Of a DNA stretch of 64,000 bases, positions 52,974 to 63,155 are shown in pieces (position 1 is the first letter of the stretch; every line of letters starts with the position of its first letter). The stretch is from assembly GCF_028331445.1 (NCBI RefSeq), contig NZ_JAQMHX010000012.1:1-64000 (forward strand). The letters run 5' to 3'. Both the position numbers and the translations under genes were made by a program. The notes beneath the pieces are model-generated. The model was given only the letters and a program-made list of their open reading frames with translations. It did not search any database and had not been told where the DNA came from. The stretch comes from Candidatus Phyllobacterium onerii. GTDB taxonomy: Bacteria > Pseudomonadota > Alphaproteobacteria > Rhizobiales > Rhizobiaceae.

Positions 52974-55900
52974 CTATGCGGCCTCAGCGAGTTTCGCCAG
53001 CTGCGTCATGACGACCGCTGCACCGTTGAGCCGCTTTTCCGCTGTAGGCCAGTCGCGCACAAAGACGATACTCTGATCCGGCCTAATCTTCGCCATCGAA
53101 CCCTGCTCGCCGATCATCTGGACCAGCGCAGCGGGATTGTTGAACGTCTTGTTGCGGAACTGGATCACAACGCCCTTGGGACCCGCATCTAGCTTGTCCA
53201 CATTGGCACGGCGGCACAACGCCTTGATGTAGACGATCTTCAACAGGTGCTGAACTTCTTCCGGCAGCGGGCCAAAGCGATCGATCATTTCGGCGCCAAA
53301 GCCGTCGATGTCCTGCAGCTCCTCCAGATCGGCCAGACGGCGATAGAGGCCGAGACGCAATTGCAGATCCGGAACATAGGTTTCGGGGATCATGACGGCG
53401 GTGCCGATCGCAATCTGCGGCGACCAATGGCCGTCCTCGACTTCGCCGGTACCCTTGATCTCCGCAACCGCTTCTTCCAGCATCTGTTGATAAAGTTCGA
53501 AGCCGACCTCGCGAATATGCCCTGACTGTTCCTCCCCGAGCAGATTGCCTGCACCGCGGATATCCATGTCATGGCTTGCCAGCTGGAAACCGGCACCGAG
53601 CGTATCGAGCGATTGCAAGACCTTGAGCCGGCGTTCTGCCGTCTGCGTCAGCAGCTTGTTGGCTGGCAGCGTGAACAGCGCATAGGCACGCTGCTTCGAT
53701 CGCCCGACGCGTCCGCGCAACTGATACAATTGCGACAGGCCAAACATGTCGGCACGATGGATGATCAGCGTATTTGCGGTTGGGATATCAAGTCCCGATT
53801 CAACGATCGTCGTCGACAGCAGCACGTCGTACTGCCCGTCATAGAAAGCATTCATGATGTCGTCGAGCTCACCAGGCGCCATCTGGCCATGGGCAGTCGC
53901 AACTTTCAGTTCCGGCACCTGAGCATCAAGGAACTCCTTGATGTCGCTCAAATCCGAAATGCGCGGGCAGACATAGAAACTCTGCCCGCCGCGATAACGC
54001 TCGCGCAGCAGCGTTTCGCGGATGACAAGTGCATCAAACGGTGAGACGAAGGTTCGCACAGCCATGCGATCCACAGGCGGCGTGGTAATCAAGGAAAGCT
54101 CGCGGACACCCGTCAACGCAAGTTGCAGCGTGCGCGGTATCGGCGTTGCGGACAGCGTGAGCACATGCACATCCGATTTCAGTTCTTTCAGCCGTTCCTT
54201 GTGCTTGACGCCGAAATGCTGCTCTTCGTCGATGATCAACAGGCCGAGATTCTTGAACTTGATGCCGTTTCCGAGCAGCGCATGCGTGCCGACGGCAATA
54301 TCCACCTGCCCCTCTGCGATGCCCTTCTTGTTTTCAGCCAATTCCTTCGAACCCACGAGACGCGATGCTTGCACCACATTGACAGGCAGACCCTGAAAAC
54401 GTTGGGTGAACGTCTTGAAGTGCTGGCGCGACAACAGCGTCGTTGGCACCACAACGGCGACCTGGACGCCATTCAGCGCCGCAACGAATGCAGCGCGCAG
54501 CGCTACTTCGGTCTTGCCGAAGCCAACATCGCCGCAAATCAGGCGGTCCATCGGCTTGCCGAGCGAAAGGTCATCGATGACTGCGTCGATGGCGCGGTCT
54601 TGATCTTCCGTCTCATCATAGGGGAATCGCGCTGCGAACTCGCCATAAAGGCCGTCTGGTGGCAGCAGGATCGGCGCGCCGCGCATCTGCCGTTCGGCGG
54701 CAATGCGAATGAGATGACCAGCAATGTCGAGCAGGCGTTTCTTCAGCTTTGCCTTGCGGGCTTGCCAGGCCCCGCCACCGAGCTTGTCCAACACGGCAGT
54801 CGAAGTTTCCGAGCCAAACCGTGACAAAAGCTCGATATTTTCTACTGGGAGGAACAGCCGGTCATCGCCGGCATAGTGCAGTTCAAGACAATCATGTGGT
54901 GCGCCGGCTGCCGTAATTGTCCTCAGGCCAATGAATCGGCCAATGCCGTGATCCACATGTACGACGATATCGCCGGCATTAAGCGCAGCAACCTCGCTGA
55001 TGAAATCCCGGTCGCGCTTGCGGCGCTTGGAATGGCGGATCAGCCGGTCGCCAAGGATGTCCTGCTCCGCAACGACGACGAGTTCGCCAGCATCGAAGCC
55101 GGTTTCAAGCGACAGGATGCCCGCAGTGATTTTGTCGCGAGCCAGCGCTTTGACCGTTCTTAGGTCATCGACAAACTCGATCTTTTCGAGACCATGTTCA
55201 TTCAGAACCTGCACAAGCCGGTCGCGTGTGCCTTCGCTCCATGCAGCAAGCAGCACCTTCTTGCCTGCCGCACGCTCATCGGCAATGTGCTTTACAACGC
55301 TATCGAAGACATTGGTGTCCTTGGCGGTCCTCTCTTCAACGAATGTACGGCCGCGATGGGCACCGGCATGGATAACCGCTCGCCCCGTGACGAATGGTGC
55401 GTCGAACGGCGTGAAATCGATGCGCATCCCTGAGCCCATTGCCGCCGCCTCGACCTGTTCAGGTGTCAGATACAGCGAACCCGGCTCGACCGGCTTGTAA
55501 GGGATTGTATCGCCCGGCTCTTTGCCATCGGATTGCCTCCTGCGCGCCTCGTAGTGGTCTAGCACCATCTTGTGGCGTTCAGCCATGGATTCGTGCGCGA
55601 GATGATCGAAGACCACCGGCATTTGCCCCGCATGGTCGAAAACGGTCTCGAGTTTGTCGTAGAACAGTGGCAACCAATGTTCCATGCCGGCAAAGCGCCG
55701 CCCCTCCGAGATGGACTGATAAAGCGCGTCATCGCGCGACGGTGCCCCGAATTTCAACACATACTGCGAGCGGAAATGGCTGATGAGCTCAGGCGAGAGC
55801 GTAATTTCGCTCATCGGCTGCATCGAGAATTCTTTCTTTTGGCTCGACGTTCGCTGCGATGCCGGATCAAAAGTACGGATAGTCTCTAAGGTGTCGCCAA

Positions 55901-56474
55901 AGAAATCCAGGCGCAGCGGCTCCTCGGCACCCGGAGCAAAGAGATCGAGAATACCGCCACGCACGGCATATTCGCCAACATCACGCACTGTTGGAACGCG
56001 CTCAAATCCATTGCTTTCAAGGCGTTGTACCAGCGCATTCATGTCGATTCGATTGCCGGGCTTCGCCATGAAAAGCTGCTCTGCGAGAACTTTGCGCGGC
56101 GGCAATTTTTGCAGAACGGCATTGGCTGTAGCCAGAATAACGCCGGGGTGCTTATGCTGGCGTAAGACTGCAAGACCGGCGAGCGCCGCCAGGCGGCGTG
56201 CAGAGGTATCGGCTCCGGGCGAGACGCGATCATAAGGGAGGCAGTCCCACGCCGGCAATTGCAGCACGCGCAAATCCGGCTGGACGAAATTCAGCACCTG
56301 TTCGATATCGGCAACGCGATTACCATCACGTGCGATGAATAGCACAGGACCACCTGCCCCGGCTTCAGCCACCACTTTCGCCAATGCAAAAGCTTCATAG
56401 CCGTCGACGACACCGTCGATGACCACATGTCCATTGACGTCAGATTTCAGTCCGAGTTTGGTAAAAGCAGTCAT
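52974..56474 (-). CDS. mfd: Transcription-repair coupling factor
   Basis: This is a 1166-residue Mfd. The N-terminal UvrB-like module is about residues 20-330, the RNA-polymerase interacting CarD-like domain about 495-560 (GDIVVHVDHGIGRF), and the translocase about 610-960 with Walker A GDVGFGKTEVAL, DEEQ box (IIDEEQHFG) and SATPIPRTLQLALTG. The C-terminal domain follows. Mfd removes stalled RNA polymerase and recruits UvrA. It follows sdhE on the same strand with seven bases between. Confidence 0.97.
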   Translation of the reverse strand: MTAFTKLGLKSDVNGHVVIDGVVDGYEAFALAKVVAEAGAGGPVLFIARDGNRVADIEQVLNFVQPDLRVLQLPAWDCLPYDRVSPGADTSARRLAALAGLAVLRQHKHPGVILATANAVLQKLPPRKVLAEQLFMAKPGNRIDMNALVQRLESNGFERVPTVRDVGEYAVRGGILDLFAPGAEEPLRLDFFGDTLETIRTFDPASQRTSSQKKEFSMQPMSEITLSPELISHFRSQYVLKFGAPSRDDALYQSISEGRRFAGMEHWLPLFYDKLETVFDHAGQMPVVFDHLAHESMAERHKMVLDHYEARRRQSDGKEPGDTIPYKPVEPGSLYLTPEQVEAAAMGSGMRIDFTPFDAPFVTGRAVIHAGAHRGRTFVEERTAKDTNVFDSVVKHIADERAAGKKVLLAAWSEGTRDRLVQVLNEHGLEKIEFVDDLRTVKALARDKITAGILSLETGFDAGELVVVAEQDILGDRLIRHSKRRKRDRDFISEVAALNAGDIVVHVDHGIGRFIGLRTITAAGAPHDCLELHYAGDDRLFLPVENIELLSRFGSETSTAVLDKLGGGAWQARKAKLKKRLLDIAGHLIRIAAERQMRGAPILLPPDGLYGEFAARFPYDETEDQDRAIDAVIDDLSLGKPMDRLICGDVGFGKTEVALRAAFVAALNGVQVAVVVPTTLLSRQHFKTFTQRFQGLPVNVVQASRLVGSKELAENKKGIAEGQVDIAVGTHALLGNGIKFKNLGLLIIDEEQHFGVKHKERLKELKSDVHVLTLSATPIPRTLQLALTGVRELSLITTPPVDRMAVRTFVSPFDALVIRETLLRERYRGGQSFYVCPRISDLSDIKEFLDAQVPELKVATAHGQMAPGELDDIMNAFYDGQYDVLLSTTIVESGLDIPTANTLIIHRADMFGLSQLYQLRGRVGRSKQRAYALFTLPANKLLTQTAERRLKVLQSLDTLGAGFQLASHDMDIRGAGNLLGEEQSGHIREVGFELYQQMLEEAVAEIKGTGEVEDGHWSPQIAIGTAVMIPETYVPDLQLRLGLYRRLADLEELQDIDGFGAEMIDRFGPLPEEVQHLLKIVYIKALCRRANVDKLDAGPKGVVIQFRNKTFNNPAALVQMIGEQGSMAKIRPDQSIVFVRDWPTAEKRLNGAAVVMTQLAKLAEAA

Positions 56475-56481
56475 TTCGATT

Positions 56482-56769
56482 TCAGAATTTCATTCTCTGG
56501 CGGGATGTAACGACCTTCTGGAAGATCGGCGTATCGAATTCTGCGGGAACGGCAGCCTCTCCCGTGACCCACTTCAACAGGTCCCGATCGAGCGCTTCCA
56601 TCAGTGCTTCATATTGGTCAAGTTCATCATTGGACAAGGTGTCGATATGGGCGTCGGCAAACTGTCCGAGGATCAAATCCATTTCACGCATACCGCGATG
56701 CCAGGAGCGAAACAGGATTTTTCGCTGTCTCGGCTGCAGATCGGCAGTGGTGCGACTGCTTCCAGTCAT
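56482..56769 (-). CDS. sdhE: FAD assembly factor SdhE
   Basis: This is a 95-residue protein with the conserved RGMREMDLILG motif (residues 25-35) of SdhE/Sdh5, which helps to attach FAD covalently to the succinate dehydrogenase flavoprotein. It is upstream of mfd on the same strand and divergent from recG, the usual rhizobial arrangement. Confidence 0.93.
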   Translation of the reverse strand: MTGSSRTTADLQPRQRKILFRSWHRGMREMDLILGQFADAHIDTLSNDELDQYEALMEALDRDLLKWVTGEAAVPAEFDTPIFQKVVTSRQRMKF

Positions 56770-56889
56770 GAACTAGCTCCGTTTATGTATTGATGAAATG
56801 GTTCTGACGTGATTGATGCGGCTGGGTATAGCCTGCCTTGTTGCGTCTGTCAGCCTTGCAACGCACATCGAACGCGCTAAACGTTATGC

Positions 56890-58995
56890 ATGCGTCCGTC
56901 ATTGCTTGATCCCCTTTTTGCCTCCGTTCGTTCGCTTTCCGGTATAGGCCCGAAAGTGTCGGGCCTGCTGGGTACATTACTGGGCACGCAGCCGGGCGCC
57001 GAGCCACGCGTCGGCAATCTGGTCTACCTCCCGCCGAACAGCGTGATCGACCGGCGCAACCGGCCAGGGATTGCCTACGCCCCGGAAGGCGCAATCGTCA
57101 CGCTGGAAGTGCGCATCGACCGCCATCAGCCATCGCCCAGTGGACGTAGCAATGTCCCATATCGTGTCTTCGCTCATGACGATACGGGGGAAATCGGGCT
57201 CACTTTCTTTCATGCAAAACAGGCCTGGCTCGAAAAAGTCATGCCGGTTGGCGAAACGGTTATCGTGTCCGGCACCATGGAGTGGTTCAATGGGCGTCCG
57301 ACGATGGTTCATCCAGATCATATTGCCAGTATCGAAGATGCTTCATCGCTGCCACTGGTTGAGCCTGTTTATCCGCTGACAGCAGGACTGTCTCCAAAAG
57401 TGCTGGCACGCGGTATTCAGGAAGCGCTGGCCAAGGCACCGGATATGCCGGAATGGATCGATCCGCCAGTCCTCGAACAATATGGCCTGCCATCGCATCG
57501 CCACGCACTGCAGGTCCTGCACAATCCACTAGATCCGAGCGACATTGCTCTTGATCATCCCGCCAGGCAGCGGCTTGCCTATGACGAATTTCTCGCCGGT
57601 CAGCTGGCGCTGGCACTGGTGCGCTTGAAAACACGTCGCCTTTCCGGCCGCAAGCTCGAAGGCGACGGCCATCTCATGGCGAAAATCATCGCAGCCCTGC
57701 CCTATTCTCTAACGAATAGTCAGAGCCAGGCGATCAAGGAAATTATCGCCGATTTGCGAGAACCCGACCGGATGTTGCGCCTGCTGCAAGGCGATGTCGG
57801 CTCCGGCAAGACCGTCGTCGGGCTCCTTGCCATGGCGCATGCCGCCGAGGCTGGCGGTCAATCGGCCCTGATGGTGCCGACAGAAGTACTCGCGCGCCAG
57901 CATTTCGCCACAATCGCCCCTCTCGCCGAAAAGGCAGGGTTGCATACCGCGCTTCTCACCGGACGCGAGAAAGGCCGCGAGCGTGAGGATATCCTAGAGG
58001 GCCTGCGGACTGGCGCCATCCACATCATTGTCGGAACGCACGCGCTCTTTCAAGAGAAGGTCAGTTATCGCGACCTCGTGCTGGTTATTGTCGATGAGCA
58101 GCATCGTTTCGGTGTACATCAACGCCTGCTCCTGACCTCCAAAGGTGCCGCGCCCGACATGCTGGTCATGACCGCAACACCCATTCCGCGCACGCTGGTA
58201 TTGACTGCGTTTGGTGATATGGATGTTTCGAAACTGACGGAAAAACCTGCTGGCCGCCGCCCGATCACCACCGCGATCCTGCCGATGGAACGGTTGAGCG
58301 AGCTCGTTGATCGCATGCGTACTGCAATCTCCGATGGGCAAAAAATCTATTGGATCTGCCCGCTGGTCGAGGAATCCGAACTGGTCGATCTCGTTTCGGC
58401 CGAAGAACGTTTCGAATCGCTGAAACCTCTGCTCGGTGACAGGATCGGGCTCGTCCATGGCCGCATGAGTGGACCAGAGAAAGATGCCGCCATGCTGGCA
58501 TTCAAGAGCGGCGAGACACGCTTGCTGGTGGCAACCACAGTGATTGAAGTTGGCGTCGACGTTCCGGACGCGACAATCATCGTTATCGAACATGCTGAAC
58601 GCTTCGGTCTCGCACAGTTGCACCAGTTGCGCGGGCGTGTCGGGCGTGGGGACAAACCCTCAACCTGTCTCCTGATCTACAAGGGGCCACTTGGCGAAGT
58701 CGCGCAGGCGCGGCTCAAGATCATGCGAGAAACTGAGGATGGTTTCAGGATCGCCGAAGAGGATCTGAAGTTGCGGGGTGAAGGCGAGTTGCTTGGCACC
58801 CGACAATCCGGAACGCCTGGTTTCCGGCTCGCGAGCATCGAAGCACATCAAGAGTTTCTGGAAATCGCCCGCAAGGACGCCCGGTATATTTTGACGCGAG
58901 ATCCTGAATTGCAGAGCACGCGTGGCGAAGCGTTGCGCATCCTGCTTTATCTGTTCGAACGTGACGAAGCTGTGCGGCTGCTTCGTGCCGGTTAG
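56890..58995 (+). CDS. recG: ATP-dependent DNA helicase RecG
   Basis: This is a 701-residue RecG. The N-terminal wedge/OB domain is at about residues 50-150, and the helicase core has Walker A GDVGSGKTVVGLL, the DEQH box (VDEQHRFGVHQ), TATPIPRTLVLTAFGDMDVS and HQLRGRVGRGDKPSTC, followed by the RecG C-terminal region. It reverses stalled forks and branch-migrates Holliday junctions. The TAG stop codon lies in the left end of the palindromic element at 58992. Confidence 0.97.
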   Translation: MRPSLLDPLFASVRSLSGIGPKVSGLLGTLLGTQPGAEPRVGNLVYLPPNSVIDRRNRPGIAYAPEGAIVTLEVRIDRHQPSPSGRSNVPYRVFAHDDTGEIGLTFFHAKQAWLEKVMPVGETVIVSGTMEWFNGRPTMVHPDHIASIEDASSLPLVEPVYPLTAGLSPKVLARGIQEALAKAPDMPEWIDPPVLEQYGLPSHRHALQVLHNPLDPSDIALDHPARQRLAYDEFLAGQLALALVRLKTRRLSGRKLEGDGHLMAKIIAALPYSLTNSQSQAIKEIIADLREPDRMLRLLQGDVGSGKTVVGLLAMAHAAEAGGQSALMVPTEVLARQHFATIAPLAEKAGLHTALLTGREKGREREDILEGLRTGAIHIIVGTHALFQEKVSYRDLVLVIVDEQHRFGVHQRLLLTSKGAAPDMLVMTATPIPRTLVLTAFGDMDVSKLTEKPAGRRPITTAILPMERLSELVDRMRTAISDGQKIYWICPLVEESELVDLVSAEERFESLKPLLGDRIGLVHGRMSGPEKDAAMLAFKSGETRLLVATTVIEVGVDVPDATIIVIEHAERFGLAQLHQLRGRVGRGDKPSTCLLIYKGPLGEVAQARLKIMRETEDGFRIAEEDLKLRGEGELLGTRQSGTPGFRLASIEAHQEFLEIARKDARYILTRDPELQSTRGEALRILLYLFERDEAVRLLRAG

Positions 58996-59266
58996 AGCAA
59001 ATTTTGTCTATTTAGAGCCAGTTCTGTTTCACGGATGGCGAGGAATCCGCGCGGAAGGTGGCGAGGTCGATGTGTTTCCATCGTCCGACGCCGCCTGACA
59101 AAGTGGATGTCCGCCAGCCGGAAACCCGAAGGGCCGGGTGAATTTGCTTCAAATCCTTCGGGTTTTTGCTTCGTCCGATAGAACCACATCGGCCTCGCCA
59201 AATCCCTCGACCTTGAATCAAATTCCCTCCGGCAGAACGGCTCTGAATAGGCAAAACTTGCTCTAG
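58992..59266. repeat. 275-bp nested palindrome (fold-back element) between recG and cupin genes
   Basis: Imperfect inverted ends of about 35 bases (58992-59026 and 59233-59266) are about 83% identical. A second arm pair, 59059-59083 and 59176-59200, matches at 22 of 25 positions and sits at the same 32-base distance from the outer arms on both sides. At the centre AAACCCGAAGG (59122-59132) pairs perfectly with CCTTCGGGTTT (59155-59165), followed by a T-run, and its loop contains ATTTG-CTT-CAAAT. It can fold into one long hairpin and fills the whole space between the convergent genes. MITE-like origin is inferred; the centre could work as a terminator. Confidence 0.75.
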
Positions 59267-59724
59267 GTACCGGGATAGGGCCTGCCATCCTTGTGCACGA
59301 ACCTGCCGTCGGCATTGGAACTCATCATGTCGATGTCGGAGCAGGTGGTAATGTCAGAGGGCGAGCGCGTCCCTACCTCGAGATAAACAGCCATCGCACC
59401 CGACTTGTTGATCATGTGATGACCATTGCCGGAGTCTATTGGAAAGGCCGCACAATCGCCGGCTCGAAGCAGCGTCTCGCCGTCATCCTCGATCAGCACC
59501 AACTCGCCTTCGAGCACATAGACGAATTCGTCTTCGGCCGAATGCCAGTGGCGCTGGCTCGACCAATTGTCCGGCGGCAAGTGCATGAGATTGACACCGA
59601 AATCAGTGAGTCTACCGAAATTACCAAGGCGCTGCCGGATGCGATCGGCGCAGGGTACATCAAATGGTGTCGGATAGCCCGAACCTCTGTGTTTCGGGAC
59701 AGCGGCAGTGTCAATCTTGGGCAT
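59263..59724 (-). CDS. Cupin domain protein
   Basis: This is a 153-residue small cupin. The metal-binding motif is H59-W-H61-x4-E66 (QRHWHSAEDEFVYVLEGE) and the second motif includes AAFPIDSGNGHHMINKS. Length and sequence fit single-domain cupins of unknown enzymatic role. The TAG stop codon lies in the right end of the palindromic element. It converges with recG. Confidence 0.85.
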   Translation of the reverse strand: MPKIDTAAVPKHRGSGYPTPFDVPCADRIRQRLGNFGRLTDFGVNLMHLPPDNWSSQRHWHSAEDEFVYVLEGELVLIEDDGETLLRAGDCAAFPIDSGNGHHMINKSGAMAVYLEVGTRSPSDITTCSDIDMMSSNADGRFVHKDGRPYPGT

Positions 59725-59776
59725 GGCAATTCTCGAGGTGACTGTTGTCGCTGCCCTTATAACCCGATGGGGCCAG

Positions 59777-61600
59777 TTATTCCACAGTCACGGACTTTGC
59801 CAGATTGCGGGGCTGATCGACGTCCGTGCCCATGAAAACTGCTGTGTGATAGGCCAGCATCTGGATCGGCAGCGTGTAAACGATTGGTGTAATGACTTCC
59901 GGCATCTCCGGCAGGAGGATCGTATGCCACGTCTTCAACGTGCTGGCCGCTGCGCCTTTCTCATCGGTGATGAGTATAATCTTGCCGCCACGCGCCGCCG
60001 CTTCCTGCATATTCGATATGGTTTTTTCGAACCAGCGGTCATGCGGAGCAATGACGATGACCGGCATGGATTCGTCAATCAATGCGATTGGCCCATGCTT
60101 CAACTCGCCGGCCGCATAACCCTCGGCGTGAATATAGGAAATTTCCTTGAGTTTCAGTGCGCCCTCAAGCGCGAGCGGATAACTCGTGCCCCGTCCCAGA
60201 TAAAGTGCATGCTTGACCTGGCTGAGTTCGCGGCTGATAGCCTCGATCTGAGCTTCGAGTTTCAGCGCTTGCGTTGCATAGCGCGGAATTTCGGATAGTT
60301 CGCGCACAAGCTGGCGCTCTTCTTCGTCGCTGATGGTACCGCGCATCTTGCCGGCAGCCACAGCCAGCGATGCCAGAACGGATAGTTGGCAGGTGAAAGC
60401 CTTGGTCGAGGCAACACCGACTTCCGGACCTGCGAGCGTTGGAAATACAGTATTGGACTCGCGCGCCATCGTCGATTCCTTGACGTTGACGATGGTTCCG
60501 ATCGTGAGACCCTGCTGCTTGCAATAGCGCAAGGAAGCCAGCGTATCCGCGGTTTCACCAGATTGCGAGACAAAGAGCGCAAGGCTATTTTTGGAAAGCG
60601 GCATTTCGCGATAGCGAAATTCGGATGCCACATCGATATCGACCGGAAGCCGGGCAATGTGCTCGAACCAGTACTTTCCGACCAGCCCGGCATAATAGGC
60701 CGTACCGCAGGCGGAAGCGGCGATGCGGTCTACCTTGGCGAAATCGACCGGCGCCGCACCAGGCCGTATCGTGCCCTTCGAGAAATCGAGATAATTTGCC
60801 AGCGTGTGCGAGATGACTTCCGGCTGTTCATGGATTTCCTTCTCCATGAAATGCCGGTGGTTGCCCTTGCTCACCAGAAACGCGGTGCCCGCCGATTTCT
60901 GCACGGGGCGGTCTACAACGTCGCCGCTTTCGTCATAGATGATGACGCCGTCGCGGGTCAGCACCGCCCAATCCCCATCTTCGAGATACGACAGATTATC
61001 CGTGAACGGAGCGAGAGCGATCGCATCGGAGCCCAGATACATCTCGCCTTCGCCATAGCCGACTGCGAGAGGCGGACCATTGCGGGCGGCGATCAGCAGA
61101 TTGTCTTCGCCCTTGAACATGATCGCGATGGCAAAAGCGCCACGCAATTGCGGCAACGTCTGGCGAACTGCCTCGACCGGTGCAAAGCCGCGATCGAGAG
61201 CGCGCGTTACCAGATGCGCGACCGTCTCCGTATCGGTTTCCGTCTCGAAGACGTATCCATCTTTTTCGAGCATTGCGCGCAGTTCGGCAAAATTCTCGAT
61301 GATGCCATTGTGGATCACCGCAAGCCGAGGCGTCGTATGCGGGTGTGCATTGCGGACCGTCGGCGCCCCGTGCGTCGCCCAACGTGTGTGACCGAGACCT
61401 ATAGTGCCGCCGAGTGGATTTTCCTTCAGCAGTTTGTCGAGATTGCCAAGCTTGCCCTCGGCCCGTCGGCGATCGAGCACACCAAAATCGAGCGTCGCGA
61501 CGCCCGCTGAGTCATAACCGCGGTATTCCAGCCGCTTCAGTGCATCCACAAGCAGCGGCGCGACCTGCTCACGCCCGATAATTCCAACGATCCCGCACAT
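59777..61600 (-). CDS. glmS: Glucosamine-6-phosphate synthase (isomerizing)
   Basis: This is a 607-residue enzyme. MCGIVGIIG places the catalytic Cys2 of the glutaminase domain at the N-terminus; GHTRWATHGAPT follows. Two SIS isomerase domains (about 285-420 and 455-595) include SQSGETADTLASLRYCK and end with the usual AKSVTVE. It makes glucosamine-6-phosphate from fructose-6-phosphate and glutamine for cell wall and LPS. I chose the ATG at 61600 because Cys2 must be exposed. It follows glmU on the same strand. Confidence 0.97.
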   Translation of the reverse strand: MCGIVGIIGREQVAPLLVDALKRLEYRGYDSAGVATLDFGVLDRRRAEGKLGNLDKLLKENPLGGTIGLGHTRWATHGAPTVRNAHPHTTPRLAVIHNGIIENFAELRAMLEKDGYVFETETDTETVAHLVTRALDRGFAPVEAVRQTLPQLRGAFAIAIMFKGEDNLLIAARNGPPLAVGYGEGEMYLGSDAIALAPFTDNLSYLEDGDWAVLTRDGVIIYDESGDVVDRPVQKSAGTAFLVSKGNHRHFMEKEIHEQPEVISHTLANYLDFSKGTIRPGAAPVDFAKVDRIAASACGTAYYAGLVGKYWFEHIARLPVDIDVASEFRYREMPLSKNSLALFVSQSGETADTLASLRYCKQQGLTIGTIVNVKESTMARESNTVFPTLAGPEVGVASTKAFTCQLSVLASLAVAAGKMRGTISDEEERQLVRELSEIPRYATQALKLEAQIEAISRELSQVKHALYLGRGTSYPLALEGALKLKEISYIHAEGYAAGELKHGPIALIDESMPVIVIAPHDRWFEKTISNMQEAAARGGKIILITDEKGAAASTLKTWHTILLPEMPEVITPIVYTLPIQMLAYHTAVFMGTDVDQPRNLAKSVTVE

Positions 61601-61705
61601 AAACGACTCCAATACCCCGAATAGTTTCCAGCTCTGGCCAACTCAGATTCATCGCTACAGAAAAACACTTTCTGTGTCAGAATCCCACACGAACAAAAGG
61701 CGTGC

Positions 61706-63067
61706 CTAGTCAGCCTTCTTGGCTAATTTCTGCGCCGCATAGCGTGCCCGCAATTGCACCGCTCGCCCCTCTTTTACCTCCTGCCGCGCCCTGCCGAATG
61801 CAAGCGCGTCCGCCGGTACATTGGCTGTGATCACACTACCGGAGGCGACATAAGCATTGTCACCAATGGAAACCGGTGCCACCAGCGAACTATTCGAGCC
61901 GATGAATACGTTGGCGCCGATCTCGGTCAAATGCTTGTTATAGCCGTCATAGTTGCAGGTAATGGCACCGGCACCGATATTCGCCGCCGGACCCACGATC
62001 GCGTCACCGATATAGGTCAGGTGGTTCACCTTCGCGCCGACCCCGACCTTCGCGTTCTTGACCTCAACGAAGTTCCCGACCTTGGATTTTGCTGCCAGAT
62101 CCGCACCGGGACGAAGCCGGGCAAAAGGTCCTACATTGGCGTTTGCGCCAATCTTCGCGCCTTCAAAATAGGAGAAGGCATGGATCACGGCTCCGCTCGC
62201 GATCGAAACGCCGGGGCCAAAAATGATATTCGGTTCGAGGATCGCATCTGCTTCCACCAATGTATCATGCGCGAAGAAAACAGTTTCCGGCGCCTGCATG
62301 GTGACACCCGCCAGCATCATGTCGCGGCGCTTGCGCGTCTGCCAGACTGCCTCAGCCTCCGCGAGTTCAACGCGCGTATTGATGCCGATCACATTGTCGG
62401 GGGAAATCTCGATGGCAACGACGGATTTTCCTTCCGCGTTGGCGATCTCCACGACATCGGTGAGATAGAATTCACTGTTGGCATTGTCGTTGGTGATCTT
62501 GTCCAGTAACGCAAGCGCGCTTTGTCCGCGCAGCGCCATCAGCCCGCCATTGCAGAAGCCGATTTTCTTCTCGGCCTCACTGGCGTCCTTCTCTTCGCGG
62601 ATCGCGATCAAACGGCCGTCTTGCTCGATCAGGCGGCCATAACCATTCGGCACTGCCGGCCTAAACCCCATGACCACGACATCCGCACCGTCTGCGAGCT
62701 TGGCGCGCGCCTGATCGAGAGCGGCGGTTTCGATCAGCGGCGTATCGCCAAACACAACGAGGATATCGTCATACCCGCGTGCAATGCTTTCGCGAGCTGC
62801 CAGCACGGCGTGGGCAGTTCCAAGCCGTTCTGTCTGTCCATGCACTGTCACGTTGGAAACGATCGAACGGACTGCTGCCTCGACCTGATCGCCGCCCTTG
62901 CCCACAACCAGCGCGATGTCGCGGACACCCGCGCCATGCACGGCCTTGGCGACGTGGGCGACGATGGGGAGACCCGCAATGTTGTGGAGTACTTTCGGCA
63001 GGGAGGATTTCATGCGCGTGCCCTCACCGGCAGCGAGAATAACCGTGAGGCAGGAACGTGATGTCAT
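61706..63067 (-). CDS. glmU: Bifunctional GlmU
   Basis: This is a 453-residue enzyme. The N-terminal uridylyltransferase domain starts with [20 protein letters not shown] and the C-terminal half is a left-handed beta-helix with hexapeptide repeats ([20 protein letters not shown]) that acetylates glucosamine-1-phosphate. It produces UDP-N-acetylglucosamine. The ATG at 63067 ([16 protein letters not shown]) is chosen; an in-frame extension to 63100 is not like the family. Together with glmS it forms the amino-sugar pathway. Confidence 0.96.
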   Translation of the reverse strand: MTSRSCLTVILAAGEGTRMKSSLPKVLHNIAGLPIVAHVAKAVHGAGVRDIALVVGKGGDQVEAAVRSIVSNVTVHGQTERLGTAHAVLAARESIARGYDDILVVFGDTPLIETAALDQARAKLADGADVVVMGFRPAVPNGYGRLIEQDGRLIAIREEKDASEAEKKIGFCNGGLMALRGQSALALLDKITNDNANSEFYLTDVVEIANAEGKSVVAIEISPDNVIGINTRVELAEAEAVWQTRKRRDMMLAGVTMQAPETVFFAHDTLVEADAILEPNIIFGPGVSIASGAVIHAFSYFEGAKIGANANVGPFARLRPGADLAAKSKVGNFVEVKNAKVGVGAKVNHLTYIGDAIVGPAANIGAGAITCNYDGYNKHLTEIGANVFIGSNSSLVAPVSIGDNAYVASGSVITANVPADALAFGRARQEVKEGRAVQLRARYAAQKLAKKAD

Positions 63068-63155
63068 GTCGGACTTCCAGATCAATTTGGCTAAAGGCAA
63101 TATCGTGGCTAATCATGACACGCTATTGGTTTCCAACATGGAAACTTCCGTCTGT

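Noticed and set aside
59012-59315. Minus-strand open frames within the palindromic element
   Set aside because: They follow from inverted-repeat symmetry and have no family features.
60386-61510. 374-codon open frame opposite glmS
   Set aside because: glmS on the minus strand has full-length family motifs; this frame is an antisense artefact.
61754-62509. 251-codon open frame opposite glmU
   Set aside because: Antisense shadow; residue composition is not protein-like and glmU is certain.
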